Assembly (NCBI GenBank): GCA_036785705.1
Contig: JAWUZG010000029.1
Location: 17,898,501 to 17,962,500 of the forward strand
Source: Acanthornis magna
Taxonomy: Eukaryota; Chordata; Aves; Passeriformes; Acanthizidae
Length of the DNA: 64,000 nucleotides
Reading direction: 5' to 3'
The first letter of the stretch is position 1, and every line of letters begins with the position of its first letter. The translations under genes and the position numbers were made by a program. This document shows, in pieces, positions 1 through 10,455 of this stretch. A model generated the notes under the pieces. That model did no database searches. It saw only the letters and a program-made list of their open reading frames with translations, and was not told the origin of the DNA.

Positions 1-3000
1 CGAAGCAGTGGGTACTGAAGGACCAAGGGAAAGTTTCAGCAAGAAGGTGTGGGACCAGCAGATCAGAAATTGGGTGCAGAGCAAAATTAGAAACATCCCC
101 TTTCCACAAGGATTCGTTCATCTCTTTTGAATACCCACTCTCATCAGAAGAAAGACCTCTCTGGTTGCATTCTATTACAATGTCAGGGCATGTATCTAAA
201 CACATTAATAGTTGCTGGTCTGTAATTTAGCAGTGCTGCCTGTTTGAAAGGTGAATTTGGCGAGCTTTATCAAAACTAGTCCTCTTTGGGGGAGTACCTG
301 CAAAACCTATTCCTGTAACTAGAGATTTTCTCCATTTGCCCCTTCAGAGAAGGTCTCCATTTGAGATTAAAACTAAATATATGTTAATTAAGCTAAATCA
401 ATATGGTGCTGTGACTTTCCAGGGGTCTCTTGTTCTCTTCTCGTTTACTTGCTGTAGCTACGATGTAGGACCAACTTTTTTCATAGACAATGAGGCAACT
501 TTCCCCCTCTTCTAACAGGGATTCCTAAGAAGCTAAGACTTGCATATATACTCTGAATGTCCAACTTTATGCCATCCATTCAATCTTCAAACTGGTTGAG
601 ACCCCTCATACATATTGGATGAGGGTGTCTCAAATATACTGAGTTCTTTTAAGTTTTATGACAGCCCGGTAGAGGAGATGAGACTCTGATAAAGGGTATT
701 CCCACCCCCACTTTCCTGGTGTGACAGAAGAAGATGTAATGTGAACTCACCATTCATTGAGGACATATCAAAGAAGCTACAGGAACACTCATCAAAATAA
801 TTTCACCGGTGGCAGAACAACATGTGGGCTCAATCTTTGTGTCACTGAACATGCTTTATGAATTTTTTTGTTAAGTAGAACCTTAGTTGTAAAAATAATT
901 GGTCTCTTAGTAGCATTACCATAGGCTTTATGCAGGAAAAGTATGCAGTGTGTTTGCCCACATAGAATAATGTTTCATAATCACTGATTCTCTTCTGTCA
1001 GGGATGCTAATATTTAACCTCCTTCTGTTTTGAAGCTGGTAATCATTTGGTCCAGAAAGATAATCAAGGTAGAGGAATATGAACTTAACGGGGCAAACGT
1101 CAAACCAGTGTACATCTACATGTTAAACAATTAGGTGAAACTGCAAAAATCAGGTCATGCAAATGATTGTAGCTGAGGGGCTAGAATTCTTTTGATCAAG
1201 TTATTTAAACACTCCAGTAACTCAGTCCCTCTGTAAAGAAACTTCTCTGTACACCCAGGATAAAAGAGGGATAGAGTTAGAGCTGTTGTACAGCATGCTT
1301 TCTGCTCCTGTCAGGAAGAATGTTGATAGGGGGTGCAGTCCTGCTAGGACAGAAATCACTTTTACAGCTGCCCCATATCATTCCGTGACAATTATAATCT
1401 TTGGTCAATTGTTCCAGGAGAGTGTCCATCATGGCCTCCCCAAATGTTCAGATCTGGGCTGCCAGAAAAGAAGGAAGGTTACAGTAACTAAGAAAAAGGC
1501 AACTCCTGCCCAAGAGCTGCTAAAAGAAAGCACTCTGTTAGGGCCTGAAGTCTGAGCACCTACACCAGACAAGTACCTACTGCTATGCATAAGCGTGCCA
1601 TCCAGTTAAGATATAAGCAATCCCATCCATATAAGCCAAAATACAGTAGAAGACATTAGACAGCATTGGCCAAGTGTCTCTTTAAAGACAGTCTTTCTGT
1701 GTCAATAACAGAGTTCTGAGTTCCAACAGACCAAAGTCAGAAGCCGCAGAAGACAGGTCTGAGAATATGACTCGGACAAAATGAGCCTAGGATCTAGAAA
1801 TGTTGCAATAGATCATCCGAGTGGCAGTCTCTTTACTGGGCAAAAACCATGTTCATTGGTAAAATTTAGTGAATTCTAAGATGCAGAAAAGAGATGTACT
1901 TACATGGTATCTAGCTCAGCTGGAGATGAATCCAGCAAAAAAACTTAGGATATGTTCAAGTGTTCATGTGAACTGTTAAATTATCCTATTCTGCCAAGGT
2001 GGTGGATTCACATTTAGCAGTCATCCAATCTTCATTTATGCAAGGGCCACCCAGAGCCGGTGGCAGGATAACAGCTATGCTCCTATGTTTGACTGATTCA
2101 AAGGGCAACATAAAGCTTAAGCAGCTTGAAATTACTCTCAGACTTCATACAGTTTAAGGCAGGAGCATCCCTGCCTTAAAGTCAGGGTCAATGATTTAGA
2201 GATGGACAATTCCTTCTTTCAGAAAAGGTCTCTTAGGCAAAGTTTGGGTCTGTTTGTACCTGACCCCTACAAATGCAAGGTATGAGTATGCTCTGTCAGA
2301 GCCTCATTCAGTCCTACAATCATCACCCAGATCATCTTGAGTCTTGCAGAAAAGGACATCAGTGGGGGTTTTTGTTTTTTTTTATTGGCAGTAACATGAC
2401 AATCAACATAGCTTTCTGTTTCTCCAGATCAAGGTGTGCCTGGCATTTTTTAAGAATAACTAAAATTTCCCATTTTTTCCACTTATTTGATCAAAGCACT
2501 TAAAAACAACTACAAAGTATACTATGGCAAGTAGACATTCCTGTTATATGTACCAGGCATGAGCCATCAGAATGACATATTTTGGAAATGCAATGGAATG
2601 TGTCCTGTGCCAACTCAAGAGTGTGTGTCTATGTACCTCAGAAGTATTTGGTAGGGAAAGATATGTTCGCTTCATCTTGCTTTTTCCACAGCCTCCCCAA
2701 GCCAAATTTTTCTTGCTTCCATTTCCTGCTTTTGCCGGACTATTTGGCTGTCAAAACTCTGCAAAATTTCCTGCAAAACAGACATGCTTCTTTGTCGCTT
2801 GCTGCCTGAATCATCTTCATCTTTTACTGCCTGCAGACCTGTCCCAAGGCGTGAATATGGCTTAGCTTATGTCTGAAAAGGCACTAGGAGTTGTCAACAG
2901 GCCTGTGGGACAGCAAAATGTGCTGTTTTTCTTAGTCTGTGGGAGGCTGGGAAGTGTATAAAAGTTAGGCATATGAAATTCAGAGGTTTGTTTATTATAT

Positions 3001-5189
3001 AGGTAAGAATCTGAACTGCCAAAGTTTAGTCTAATTTTAAAGCTCCTTATGATTATGCAACTCTTCTCCTTTTCAGTAAAATGCAAAATTGCAATGCAAA
3101 CCACTTTATTTCTAATATGTATAAATTCATTATTTTGAGGAACAGCAGGGCAAAATGTACTCTTCAAAGCCTGGTTCATTTTCTGAACCAATTGCCACAT
3201 TCGTCTTCTGCTCAGTATTTGAGCGCATGTCTACGGGAAGTGGGTATGCATTTTGCCTCTTGATCCTAATTTTGATCTCTGGTTTTACTCAAATTCCAGC
3301 AGGGGACAATTTTTAACTTCCTTCTCTTATAGGAGGTTCAGGATGTTCTTTTCAATCTTAAAGGAAAGCAGGGGTGGTAGCTTGTGAAGAGGAAAGCATA
3401 TGCTCTGTCCCCCTAAACGGGTTCCTCTTCCCAGGTCCACAGCGCATGACAAGGTCTTGTGCTTCATATCTCATGGCCCTGAAATGTGTTCATGGCTGTT
3501 CTGGCTCCTCGTTGTACACCCATAATGTTAAGCTGCCTCTAAAATTCATAATCAAGCTTGAAGTTTGAGCTGCTGGATTTACAATGTTTTTAGAAAATGT
3601 ACATTTATCAGGTTTTCCTGGTTTTGCTAACTTAATGTTTTTGTGATACAATCAAAATATGTATCCACCTTTGGAGATGAGAAGCATGTCTCATTTTAGT
3701 ACATGATGTAGAATTACACCAGTAACCCACAAGAGCAGAAGGAGTTGGGTAAAAGCTCAGAGAGGACAATGAATCAAGAGTGAGGAGGCTTGGACCAGTT
3801 CTCTACTCTTCCGGAAAATTACTGTGTGACCTTTGGGCAAACTTTACCTTTTCATTCCTCTGACTCTCTCCCTCATCTCTATTTTTTCTAAGCTATTTAG
3901 ACTTTCAAAGTGCAAAGGCAAAAGCACATGCCTACCATAGGCAGTTCCAGTGTAAATGTTGATATACAGATTTAAAACAAGGAGGCAAATATCTGTTTGG
4001 AGGCCTCCTGTAAGTATTTGTCATCATGGTCCACTGCAATCTATGATCAGTGGATGGCTTTGCTGATGAGGAGAGCCAGTGCGCTTGCCCAAACATCACC
4101 TGAATTTCTCAAACACCTGCAGAGGGGTGTCCTGAGATGCACATTTGCTCATGTGGCCTTCATGACCTGATATGCCTTTTGGTCTGCCTTGCTTCTGGGG
4201 AAGAGCTGGATCTGCTTTGTGATGACAGGCACCCCTTTCTTCCCACTCTGTATGCACAGGGAATTACCCACTTAGTGGTCCTCTGTGTGGGTAATTCTGA
4301 CTGCTGATGTATGTCTTCTTTCACTAATATTATAAAATACCAAGCCATTCTCCTCCCCAAATTCAATCTGATTTTTCTTCTGAGGTTTCTGCTGATCCAG
4401 GATTCTAATTTCTCCTGTTTCACCTCTTGATGAAAGCAAATTAAAGGATCAAGTGGAAATTAGAGGCCACAATGTGTCTGAAAGTATTTTGGAGTGAATT
4501 GATTAGAAAATTATAGTGTTACTTGCACTGATACTAAGCACAGTAAGTGTTAAATCCAAAGAAATTTGCAGGATGGAAGATTGCAAAGAAGGTTTTAGAA
4601 ACTAACTTAATTTCATTTGTGAAGTTACTGGACACATTTGTGGCTCTTATCAACATGTTTTTGCTTTGGGATGCAACTTAAGATCCAGAAGAATCTTAAA
4701 AAATTTGTATATTTAGTAGTGGGTGGGTATGAATCCACTCCAACGGGATGGTTTAAAAAAAGTGCTATTTAAAAAAAACTTGTATCTGGAAGAATAAGGT
4801 GAGGGGGTAAGCAGGCCTCTGCAGGATTGTTCTGTCTTTTCCCTCTGCCAGCTGACAAGAAGAGCTGTTCTTCAGCCCTTTTGGCTGGTGGGTGCAGACA
4901 CAGCAAGTTGTTGTTGGAAGCTGTTCCTTGCAGTCCCAACGGCACTTCTGGACTATTTTCAGTGAGCCAGTTCGCAAGACCTGCGAGAGAAATGAGTGTA
5001 GACTACCGCTATCTCGATCCTGAACAGCGTTTTGAAATTTGCTCTTTTCGCATCTGTAGTACTGTGACTTTCTTTGTCAGGGGTTCAAGTCATAAAGCCC
5101 TGTCCAGGAGGAGAGGCTGGAGATGACGGTGGTGAAGGGTGCATGTTCCCTAGGGGAGGAGACACAGCTGCTAGAGCAGCAGTGCCGCC
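1..5189. other. Upstream intergenic (or distal 5') region with no recognised gene
   Basis: This stretch is AT-rich, low in CpG, and lies upstream of the CpG island. I see no recognisable exon, LINE, LTR or RNA gene in it. The short open frames on both strands (up to about 110 codons) have low-complexity or unremarkable composition and no splice context, so I treat them as noise. One perfect octamer motif (ATGCAAAT) lies at 1157-1164, which is weak evidence on its own. An exon-like interval near 2935-3001 (pyrimidine tract plus AG, then GTAAGA) is open to no useful frame. Old, diverged repeats that I cannot see by eye may be present. Confidence 0.6.
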
Positions 5190-5626
5190 CAAGTTCTTGT
5201 TTAGGTGAGCGGGGGGAAAAGGCTTTAACGATCACCCCGGGGGCTCTGGCACTGGTGAGCGGTTGGCATGGGGGCGGCAGCCCCGACTTCAAGGGGCAAA
5301 GAGGAGAACAGGTTGATTTTTTCCGCCTCTATGCCCAATGTGGGGTGAGCTGGGCTGTGTGCCGTGGTGTCCCCGCGGGATCAGCTGACGAGAGCCAGGA
5401 TGCTGTGCAAAGGAGGACGGTGCGAGAGGAGAGAGCGGGCGGGCCGCGGGTGGGCTCCGCAGGAAGGAGGCCTGGGCCAGCGCCGGGAGGGAGGGCGGGC
5501 GGGAGGACTGCGCTGAGGGGTGGGCCGGGCCGGGAGGCGCTGCCGGGCGCCGGCCGCGGCGTGTGGGTGGGTCCAGGCGGCCGGTACCCAGCGACAGGCG
5601 GCGAGGTGGGAGGAGGCTGGGGGAGC

Positions 5627-5715
5627 GGAGGGAGAGGAGGAGAAGGAGGAGGAAGAGGAGGAGGGGGAGGAGGAGGAGGAGGAGGAGGAGGAGGAGGAGG
5701 AGGAGGAGGAGGGGG
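5627..5715 (+). repeat. 89-base polypurine tract with (AGG)15 trinucleotide repeat
   Basis: Every plus-strand base from 5627 to 5715 is a purine. Within it, 5668-5712 is 15 uninterrupted AGG units. The tract sits in the CpG island about 150-270 bases before the proposed ATG at 5865, so it lies in the 5' untranslated region or core promoter. Homopurine-homopyrimidine tracts of this kind can form triplex (H-DNA) structures or G-quadruplexes and are prone to length polymorphism. In one plus frame it would read as poly-glutamate, but that frame (5520-6242) runs through the proposed splice donor, so I do not regard it as protein. Confidence 0.9.
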
Positions 5716-5758
5716 CGCGGCGCGGCGGTGCTGCGAGGCGTATCAGCCGTTCTGGACT

Positions 5759-5782
5759 ATGGTGCGGCTCGGCGGGGGCTGA
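5759..5782 (+). promoter_or_regulatory. Candidate upstream ORF (7 codons plus stop) in the first-exon leader
   Basis: An ATG at 5759 opens a seven-codon frame (M V R L G G G) that ends at a TGA finishing at 5782, about 80 bases before the proposed main ATG at 5865. If transcription starts upstream of it, the ribosome would meet this uORF first, which usually lowers translation of the main frame. Its use depends on an unproven transcription start and an unproven main start codon. Confidence 0.3.
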
Positions 5783-5826
5783 CACTCCAGCACCCCGCCC
5801 GCCCTCCCTCCCTGCCGGCCGACAGG

Positions 5827-5832
5827 CACGTG
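5827..5832 (+). promoter_or_regulatory. Canonical E-box (CACGTG)
   Basis: A palindromic CACGTG hexamer lies in the CpG island close to the proposed start codon. This is the binding motif of basic helix-loop-helix zipper factors such as USF, MYC/MAX and the CLOCK class. A six-base match alone is weak evidence, but the position in a core promoter makes it worth recording. Confidence 0.35.
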
Positions 5833-5836
5833 TGGG

Positions 5837-5842
5837 ATGTGA
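5837..5842 (+). promoter_or_regulatory. Minimal start-stop uORF (ATGTGA)
   Basis: An ATG is followed immediately by TGA, 22 bases before the proposed main ATG at 5865. Start-stop elements in 5' leaders are known to stall initiating ribosomes and damp translation of the downstream frame. This one would be the last ATG met before 5865 if the leader is read as proposed. The role is inferred from sequence only. Confidence 0.3.
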
Positions 5843-5864
5843 GACCTGCCCTCGCCGGGGGAGC

Positions 5865-5894
5865 ATGAGCTGTGCCCAGGCCGGTGTTGTCCAG
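5865..5894 (+). CDS. Candidate coding part of exon 1 (10 codons), unidentified gene
   Basis: The ATG at 5865 has an A at -3, a favourable Kozak position, and A at +4. It opens a ten-codon frame (M S C A Q A G V V Q) that ends exactly at a CAG|GTACGA splice donor, which matches 7 of 9 consensus positions. The exon therefore ends in phase 0, and the exon at 10374-10455 is open only in the frame that phase 0 requires. The match of phase and the CpG-island position support a real gene start. The alternative is that the whole exon is untranslated and translation begins in exon 2, whose first codon is also ATG. I do not recognise the N-terminal sequence and assign no function. Other donor-like GTGAG sites (near 5204, 5253 and 5918) could give alternative first exons. 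Confidence 0.35.
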
Positions 5895-6472
5895 GTACGA
5901 GGGGCTGCTGCCGCCTGGGTGAGGGTGGTGGGACCGGGGCGGAGGCGGGTGGTGTCGGCTCCCAGCGGAGAAGTGCGAGGCGGGATGGAGCTGGTAGCGG
6001 CCTGGGCTCCGGGAAAGGCCCTTCCCGGGCAGGCAGCCCCCGCCCGGCCGGCGGGATGCGCTGGCGGGTCGTGGGTGTGCGCTGTCACCGTGTCCGACTG
6101 CGCGGTGCCGCCTTTGTGCCTCGGAGATCCGTGCGGGATGGGACCCCCGGCACTGCTCGTGAGCGCCGGCTTGGGCGGGGGCGGCGTTGTGGAGGGGTCG
6201 TTCTCCGAGGAGCGTGTCGGGCCCCGGTGTGTTACGGGCTGAGTCGTTGGCCTGTCGGCTGAGTTCCACTAGCGAGCAAATAGTGTAGAATTATGATGAG
6301 CGACATGCCGGTGGGGATTGACATAATTGGGGATGTGGATACACGCAGGCTTTGATAAAGAGTCCCGTGCCGAATTTTTTGTGGTTATGTCCCTTCTTTG
6401 TGAAAGCAGAAGCCCCCAGTTTTGATTCTTGGCTCCCTACCAATGCAGCAAAATTTAAAGCATGAACTGCCT

Positions 6473-6494
6473 CCCCCCCCCCCCCCCCCCCCCC
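6473..6494 (+). repeat. Poly-C tract (22 C)
   Basis: An uninterrupted run of 22 cytosines follows the CpG island. Such runs are length-unstable and often mis-sequenced. The complementary poly-G strand can form quadruplexes and the C strand an i-motif. The exact length should be treated as uncertain. Confidence 0.9.
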
Positions 6495-6815
6495 GCTCTG
6501 TTGCTGTAAGCCAATCTTGTGACTTCATATTTTGGTTATTACCTTGTGTCATTATGTAACTGCATTTTTTGTAAGCAATTAAATAAAATTACTTGTAAGT
6601 ATGTTAAGAACATTGCCCTAGCCTGTAGCATTGTCAAATGCTGCATTTCTCATTTTGCAGCCTGCATAGATAATGGGTTTGTTCTGACACGAGCAGTACA
6701 ATTAATTTTGTTCTCTTTTGCATCGTTTCCCATGTGTTTCTCTGTAGTTGCAGAAGAAATTACCTGGCCTGGGTTCAGATTTTTGCATCCTGCTGTTTGG
6801 AGCTGCAGTAGTGCC

Positions 6816-6830
6816 TTTTTTTTTTTTTTT
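6816..6830 (+). repeat. Poly-T tract (15 T)
   Basis: A run of 15 T in intron 1. No LINE or processed-pseudogene body is visible beside it, so I regard it as a simple mononucleotide run and not a retrotransposed tail. Confidence 0.8.
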
Positions 6831-9800
6831 GTAATGCTGCACTCAGCAGAAGTGCGTAGTGAGACTACAGTGGACAGTCAGGCTGTACTCCTATCCCTGG
6901 GTTTGCCAGCACTGCTGTCTCGCTCTGTGGGGTACCTGGCCCCGTCTGAACAGGGCAGCAATTAGGGGCAGGGTGCTACTGTGCCAGTGGTGCCACATAG
7001 CAGGTGGTCAGCTGTGCCTTTCTGATTAGTGCTCATGCAAGGATTGCAGTTATTACAGTAATTCATTTTAGCTTTGGGATTCATTTTGAAAATTTGGATT
7101 TTCCACTAAGAAGGGATTATCATTTCTCTGTGTAGTACGTGTGTTTTGTGAAGAAGTGGAGTATGGTATGTATCCTGGCTGCTCTCTCTTCTTCCCTTCT
7201 GTTTGTCTCTGAAGTGCACACCCAGTTTGGACAACACAGGTACAATGTTGATTTTCATGCTGGAGCCAGAAGCAGATGTAAAAGGCAGTACATGCTTAGT
7301 CAACCCACAACACTCATCCTGTCAATGCAGTCTCAGTTTACTACAGGGGAAAAGAGTATCTGTTCTTACAGGGGAAATGTGGGATCCATTTACTTGTTTG
7401 TTTCAGGAAGGTGAGCAGGGAGTTAGCTCAGAACAAAGAGTGGTTGGTCAGATGGCCAGCATTTGTGAGCAGCGAGCAGCATGTGAGTCAAGAGTGGATG
7501 GAATGTTTTGTCACTGGTGTGGTACTATTGCTACTATATTTCTGACTTAATGTGACCTGAGCTTTGGACTCCTAAACTTTTAGTATCTATTAGCTTACTC
7601 ATTTGAAACTAGAGCAGGCCGGAGCACAGACTGATCCACTCAGTGACTTTATTAGGAACTCTCAAAATCTGAACATGACAGTGATTTGTTTGAAGGTAAA
7701 CTGTGTACGTGTGCTCAGAATATCCCAAAAAAATTGATCCCAAATCAATATGCTCAGTATTTTAAATGCATTCTAATAAACAACATGGTATTTACAATTT
7801 TCCACTAAATATCTGGCTAAGACTTGTTACTGAAGTGCATCTTTCAGTGGCTTTGTGTTTCATGTACATGGCATGTGATCTAGCATCCTTTGCCATTGTG
7901 AGGTATTACCTGTGAAGCTTAGTGGAGTTTTGCACATGCTGTGTCTGATGGTAAGTAGCATTTGTTCAAGGTAGAGCTAAATCCTTCTCCTTGTCTTCTT
8001 TTGAATAGTCTTCTTACAAACAATAGAATGACTTGGAAAATAGTGCGAGCAAAATTTAGCTTATTTGCTGCCTTTTGAAATACTGCAAAAGATGTGGCTG
8101 TGGTATTGAGGGGAGGATTCAAGTTGTGAGAGCGATGGTGTTGAGCAGTTGATGTTGGGCCAGGAGCTGTTCTAACAAAGAGGATAGGTTGCCTGTGTTT
8201 TAAAGCTGTTAGATCTGCCTTGCGGATGCAAGCATTAAGGTTGCCCCTGTGGTTTCACCTCTGAAAGATGCTTTTTAAAAAATACCCAGCAAAACAACCT
8301 TCTCATTTCCACACCAGTTAAACATGTTGCAAAGTTCAAACAGGAGGGCTTTTAGTAATTAAAAAAGGTGATCATTTCAAAGTATCTTAGTTTGTGATGA
8401 TAGATTTTGCTGGAGAACATAGCTTGTCTTCACTGTGACTTTTGATCTTTCTAAGTATCTCTGTGGTTCTAAGTCTTTCCCTATGTAGTTTCCTCCAAAG
8501 TTAGGGGTACCCACAAGGCCTGGCTTCAGCATGCATAGATCATAGTCTTTGTGGACCTCTAGAGAGAGGGAGAAGAACTCGGGGTTATACAATTGCCCTG
8601 GCTTGCTATCCCTCCTGTTCCGTTGAACAGGTGCTTGCCACCCTAAGCCAAAGTTACGCCTTTGGGAATACTGCCCCAAACATTTCAGCTGGGTATCTAT
8701 AGATAGATATGTGTGGCTTACATGAGTGGATCAAGCCAGCAACTGCTGCAGCTTTCCAGCAGATACAGCTATGAACCATCATTGCATTGGGAGTCACCCT
8801 CACCTCAGAAGCTCCCTTGCCTCCAGTGGCACCTGTGCTGCCAGGAATGTTACTGTAGCATTGGCCATTTCCCTCAGATGTGTTGCAGTAGCTGGAGAAT
8901 GATCCTGCCCATATGGGTTTGTGTATCTGCCTATTAGCAGGAAAAGGAATTGTGACTCCCCCTTTTCCTCAGGATGTCTGTTGTTTGTTTACACTCAGCA
9001 GCTTTCTCGGTTTTGGCAATAAGGAGATGAGTCAGTTTTGCTTCTGTTTAAGGCTTTTTTTACCCATTTCTCCTGTAACATTTAATGTGCTGTTGTGATT
9101 CTGCAATGGCTGAATGGCAAATACTGCAAACGTTTGGTTTAGTTCCTTAGAAGTGTATTTGTGTTGGCCTTAGATATCATGATCATTAATTCTAATAAAG
9201 TTTAAAACAGACTAGATCTTATGTACTTATGTATTTGTCTTAAAACACAAAAATACTTTATTTTCTACTGGTAATCTCAGAAGGGCGGAGGTCATGCAAT
9301 TCAGAAAAAATTAAAGTACAGCCAGTGGCAAAGAACAAGATAAGATGCCCCCTACTCTAGCTGATGTTTTCCAGCTGAGATTTGAGGCCAGCAAGATGCT
9401 CAGAATTAATTAAGAAGAAATGGCAAGGTTCTTTGATGTGAAGAGCCCAGGGTCGTTTTCCTTGTAGTTAATGAATGGTGGCTGGGCAGCTCTATAATGG
9501 GCTTGTGAGTCAGTCTTGGCCTTCTTTGATCAGCTATGCTTGGCCAGGGTATCCCATCGTTAGCTCTGAAGTAGGAAGCTTATGCTCTTCAGTCACCTTC
9601 TTAGGAGGTGCTGGGACTGTCCCTTGGCAAAATGGTGTCCTCAATCTCAGTTTGTGGAAAATGGGCCTGTAAGACTGGTCCAAACCACAGATGAAATGGG
9701 CTGCTATCCCAGGCAGCAGACTGCTGAGGGCAAGAGGCTGGCTGTGTCCCCCATGGACTGTTTTTGCTTTGGCAACAGGGAGGAGCTGGATTGAAGCAGG

Positions 9801-10373
9801 GCAGCAGCTGAGTCTGAAGTGGGATTCCCTTGCTGCAGTACCTGTTGCAGTTCCCATTTGTCCTCCCCCTCCGGAGTGGCAGCAACGGAAACCACCATCA
9901 GCTCCTCAGGGCTCTCATTCCCTCAACTTTCCTCTTTGTAATCTCACCCTCCTTTTCCATGGGAAAAGCCTTAGCTTGATCCCAGCTCCTCATCCTTTTG
10001 TCCAGAACATTGTCTTTAATGCAGATAAACTGTGAGATGGCTTTGGGGGCTGGGGTGGAGTGATATGGCAAGCTGTTTCTTTTAGATCTTAAAACGGGGA
10101 AACCCTGGTGCTTCTGTTTGAAATATTGGAGTCGGTGATCAGCGCCATGTTCCCCAGGGAATCGCTGTGCTCCATTGTATTGCAAAGTTCTCTGAGGGCG
10201 CAGCAGTGCAGGCAATGTTCCCTTGCTGCAGAGCAGGAGGTCTGTGGGAGAGAGCCTGTGCACAGCAGTCAAGAAGCCTATTATTGAGACCTACGCTGAG
10301 GTTTCGTTTTATGCATTTAGCAAAACAGGCTCACTCTTTCACACTTCCCAGATATTTTTATATTTCTCTGCAG

Positions 10374-10455
10374 ATGCTTGTTGAACACCAACATTTGTTT
10401 GGTTTCAAGCCTGAATTAAAATTCCCAACCAGTGTCTGGAGGCAAAATCAAAAAG
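10374..10455 (+). CDS. Candidate internal exon (82 bases), unidentified gene
   Basis: A T-rich pyrimidine tract and CTGCAG acceptor end at 10373. The interval closes with AAG|GTAAGT, a 9-of-9 match to the donor consensus. Of the three plus frames only one is open across the exon. It reads 27 codons beginning MLVEHQHLFGFK and leaves one base over, so the exon ends in phase 1. That open frame is the one reached by phase-0 splicing from the donor at 5894. No domain is recognisable in so short a piece, and I cannot name the gene. It could be coding exon 2, an exon carrying the start codon (its first three bases are ATG), or an exon of a long non-coding RNA. No equally good acceptor/donor pair was found elsewhere in the window. 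Confidence 0.5.

Larger units (their letters stand above)
5190..6260 (+). promoter_or_regulatory. CpG-island promoter of a plus-strand gene
   Basis: GC content and CpG density rise sharply from about 5190 and fall back to AT-rich DNA by about 6260. This is the only CpG island in the window. It contains GC-box-like GGGCGGG/CCGCCC motifs (for example near 5429 and 5788), an E-box CACGTG at 5827-5832, a long AGG tract, and no TATA box. That is the usual architecture of a broad, TATA-less housekeeping or developmental promoter. Plus-strand transcription is inferred from the splice donor at 5894/5895 and the strong plus-strand exon at 10374. Antisense or bidirectional transcription from the same island cannot be excluded. 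I cannot place the transcription start exactly; somewhere in 5400-5760 is plausible. Confidence 0.8.
5895..10373 (+). other. Intron 1 of the proposed gene
   Basis: About 4.5 kb lies between the donor at 5895 and the acceptor ending at 10373. The first 370 bases are the 3' part of the CpG island. After that the sequence is ordinary AT-rich DNA with a 22-base poly-C run (6473-6494) and a 15-base T run (6816-6830). I recognise no mobile element and no further exon in it. Short frames on both strands, such as those near 7203-7550 and 9534-10035, have no splice context. Confidence 0.45.

Noticed and set aside
5082..5091. GGTTCAAGTC resembling a tRNA B box
   Set aside because: No A box at the right distance and no cloverleaf pairing can be drawn upstream or downstream.
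5520..6242. 240-codon plus-strand open frame with a poly-glutamate stretch across the CpG island
   Set aside because: The acidic run is simply the AGG repeat read in one frame, high GC removes stop codons, and the frame runs through the proposed donor at 5895. The other two long frames here (5123-5782 plus and 5381-6088 minus) are explained the same way.
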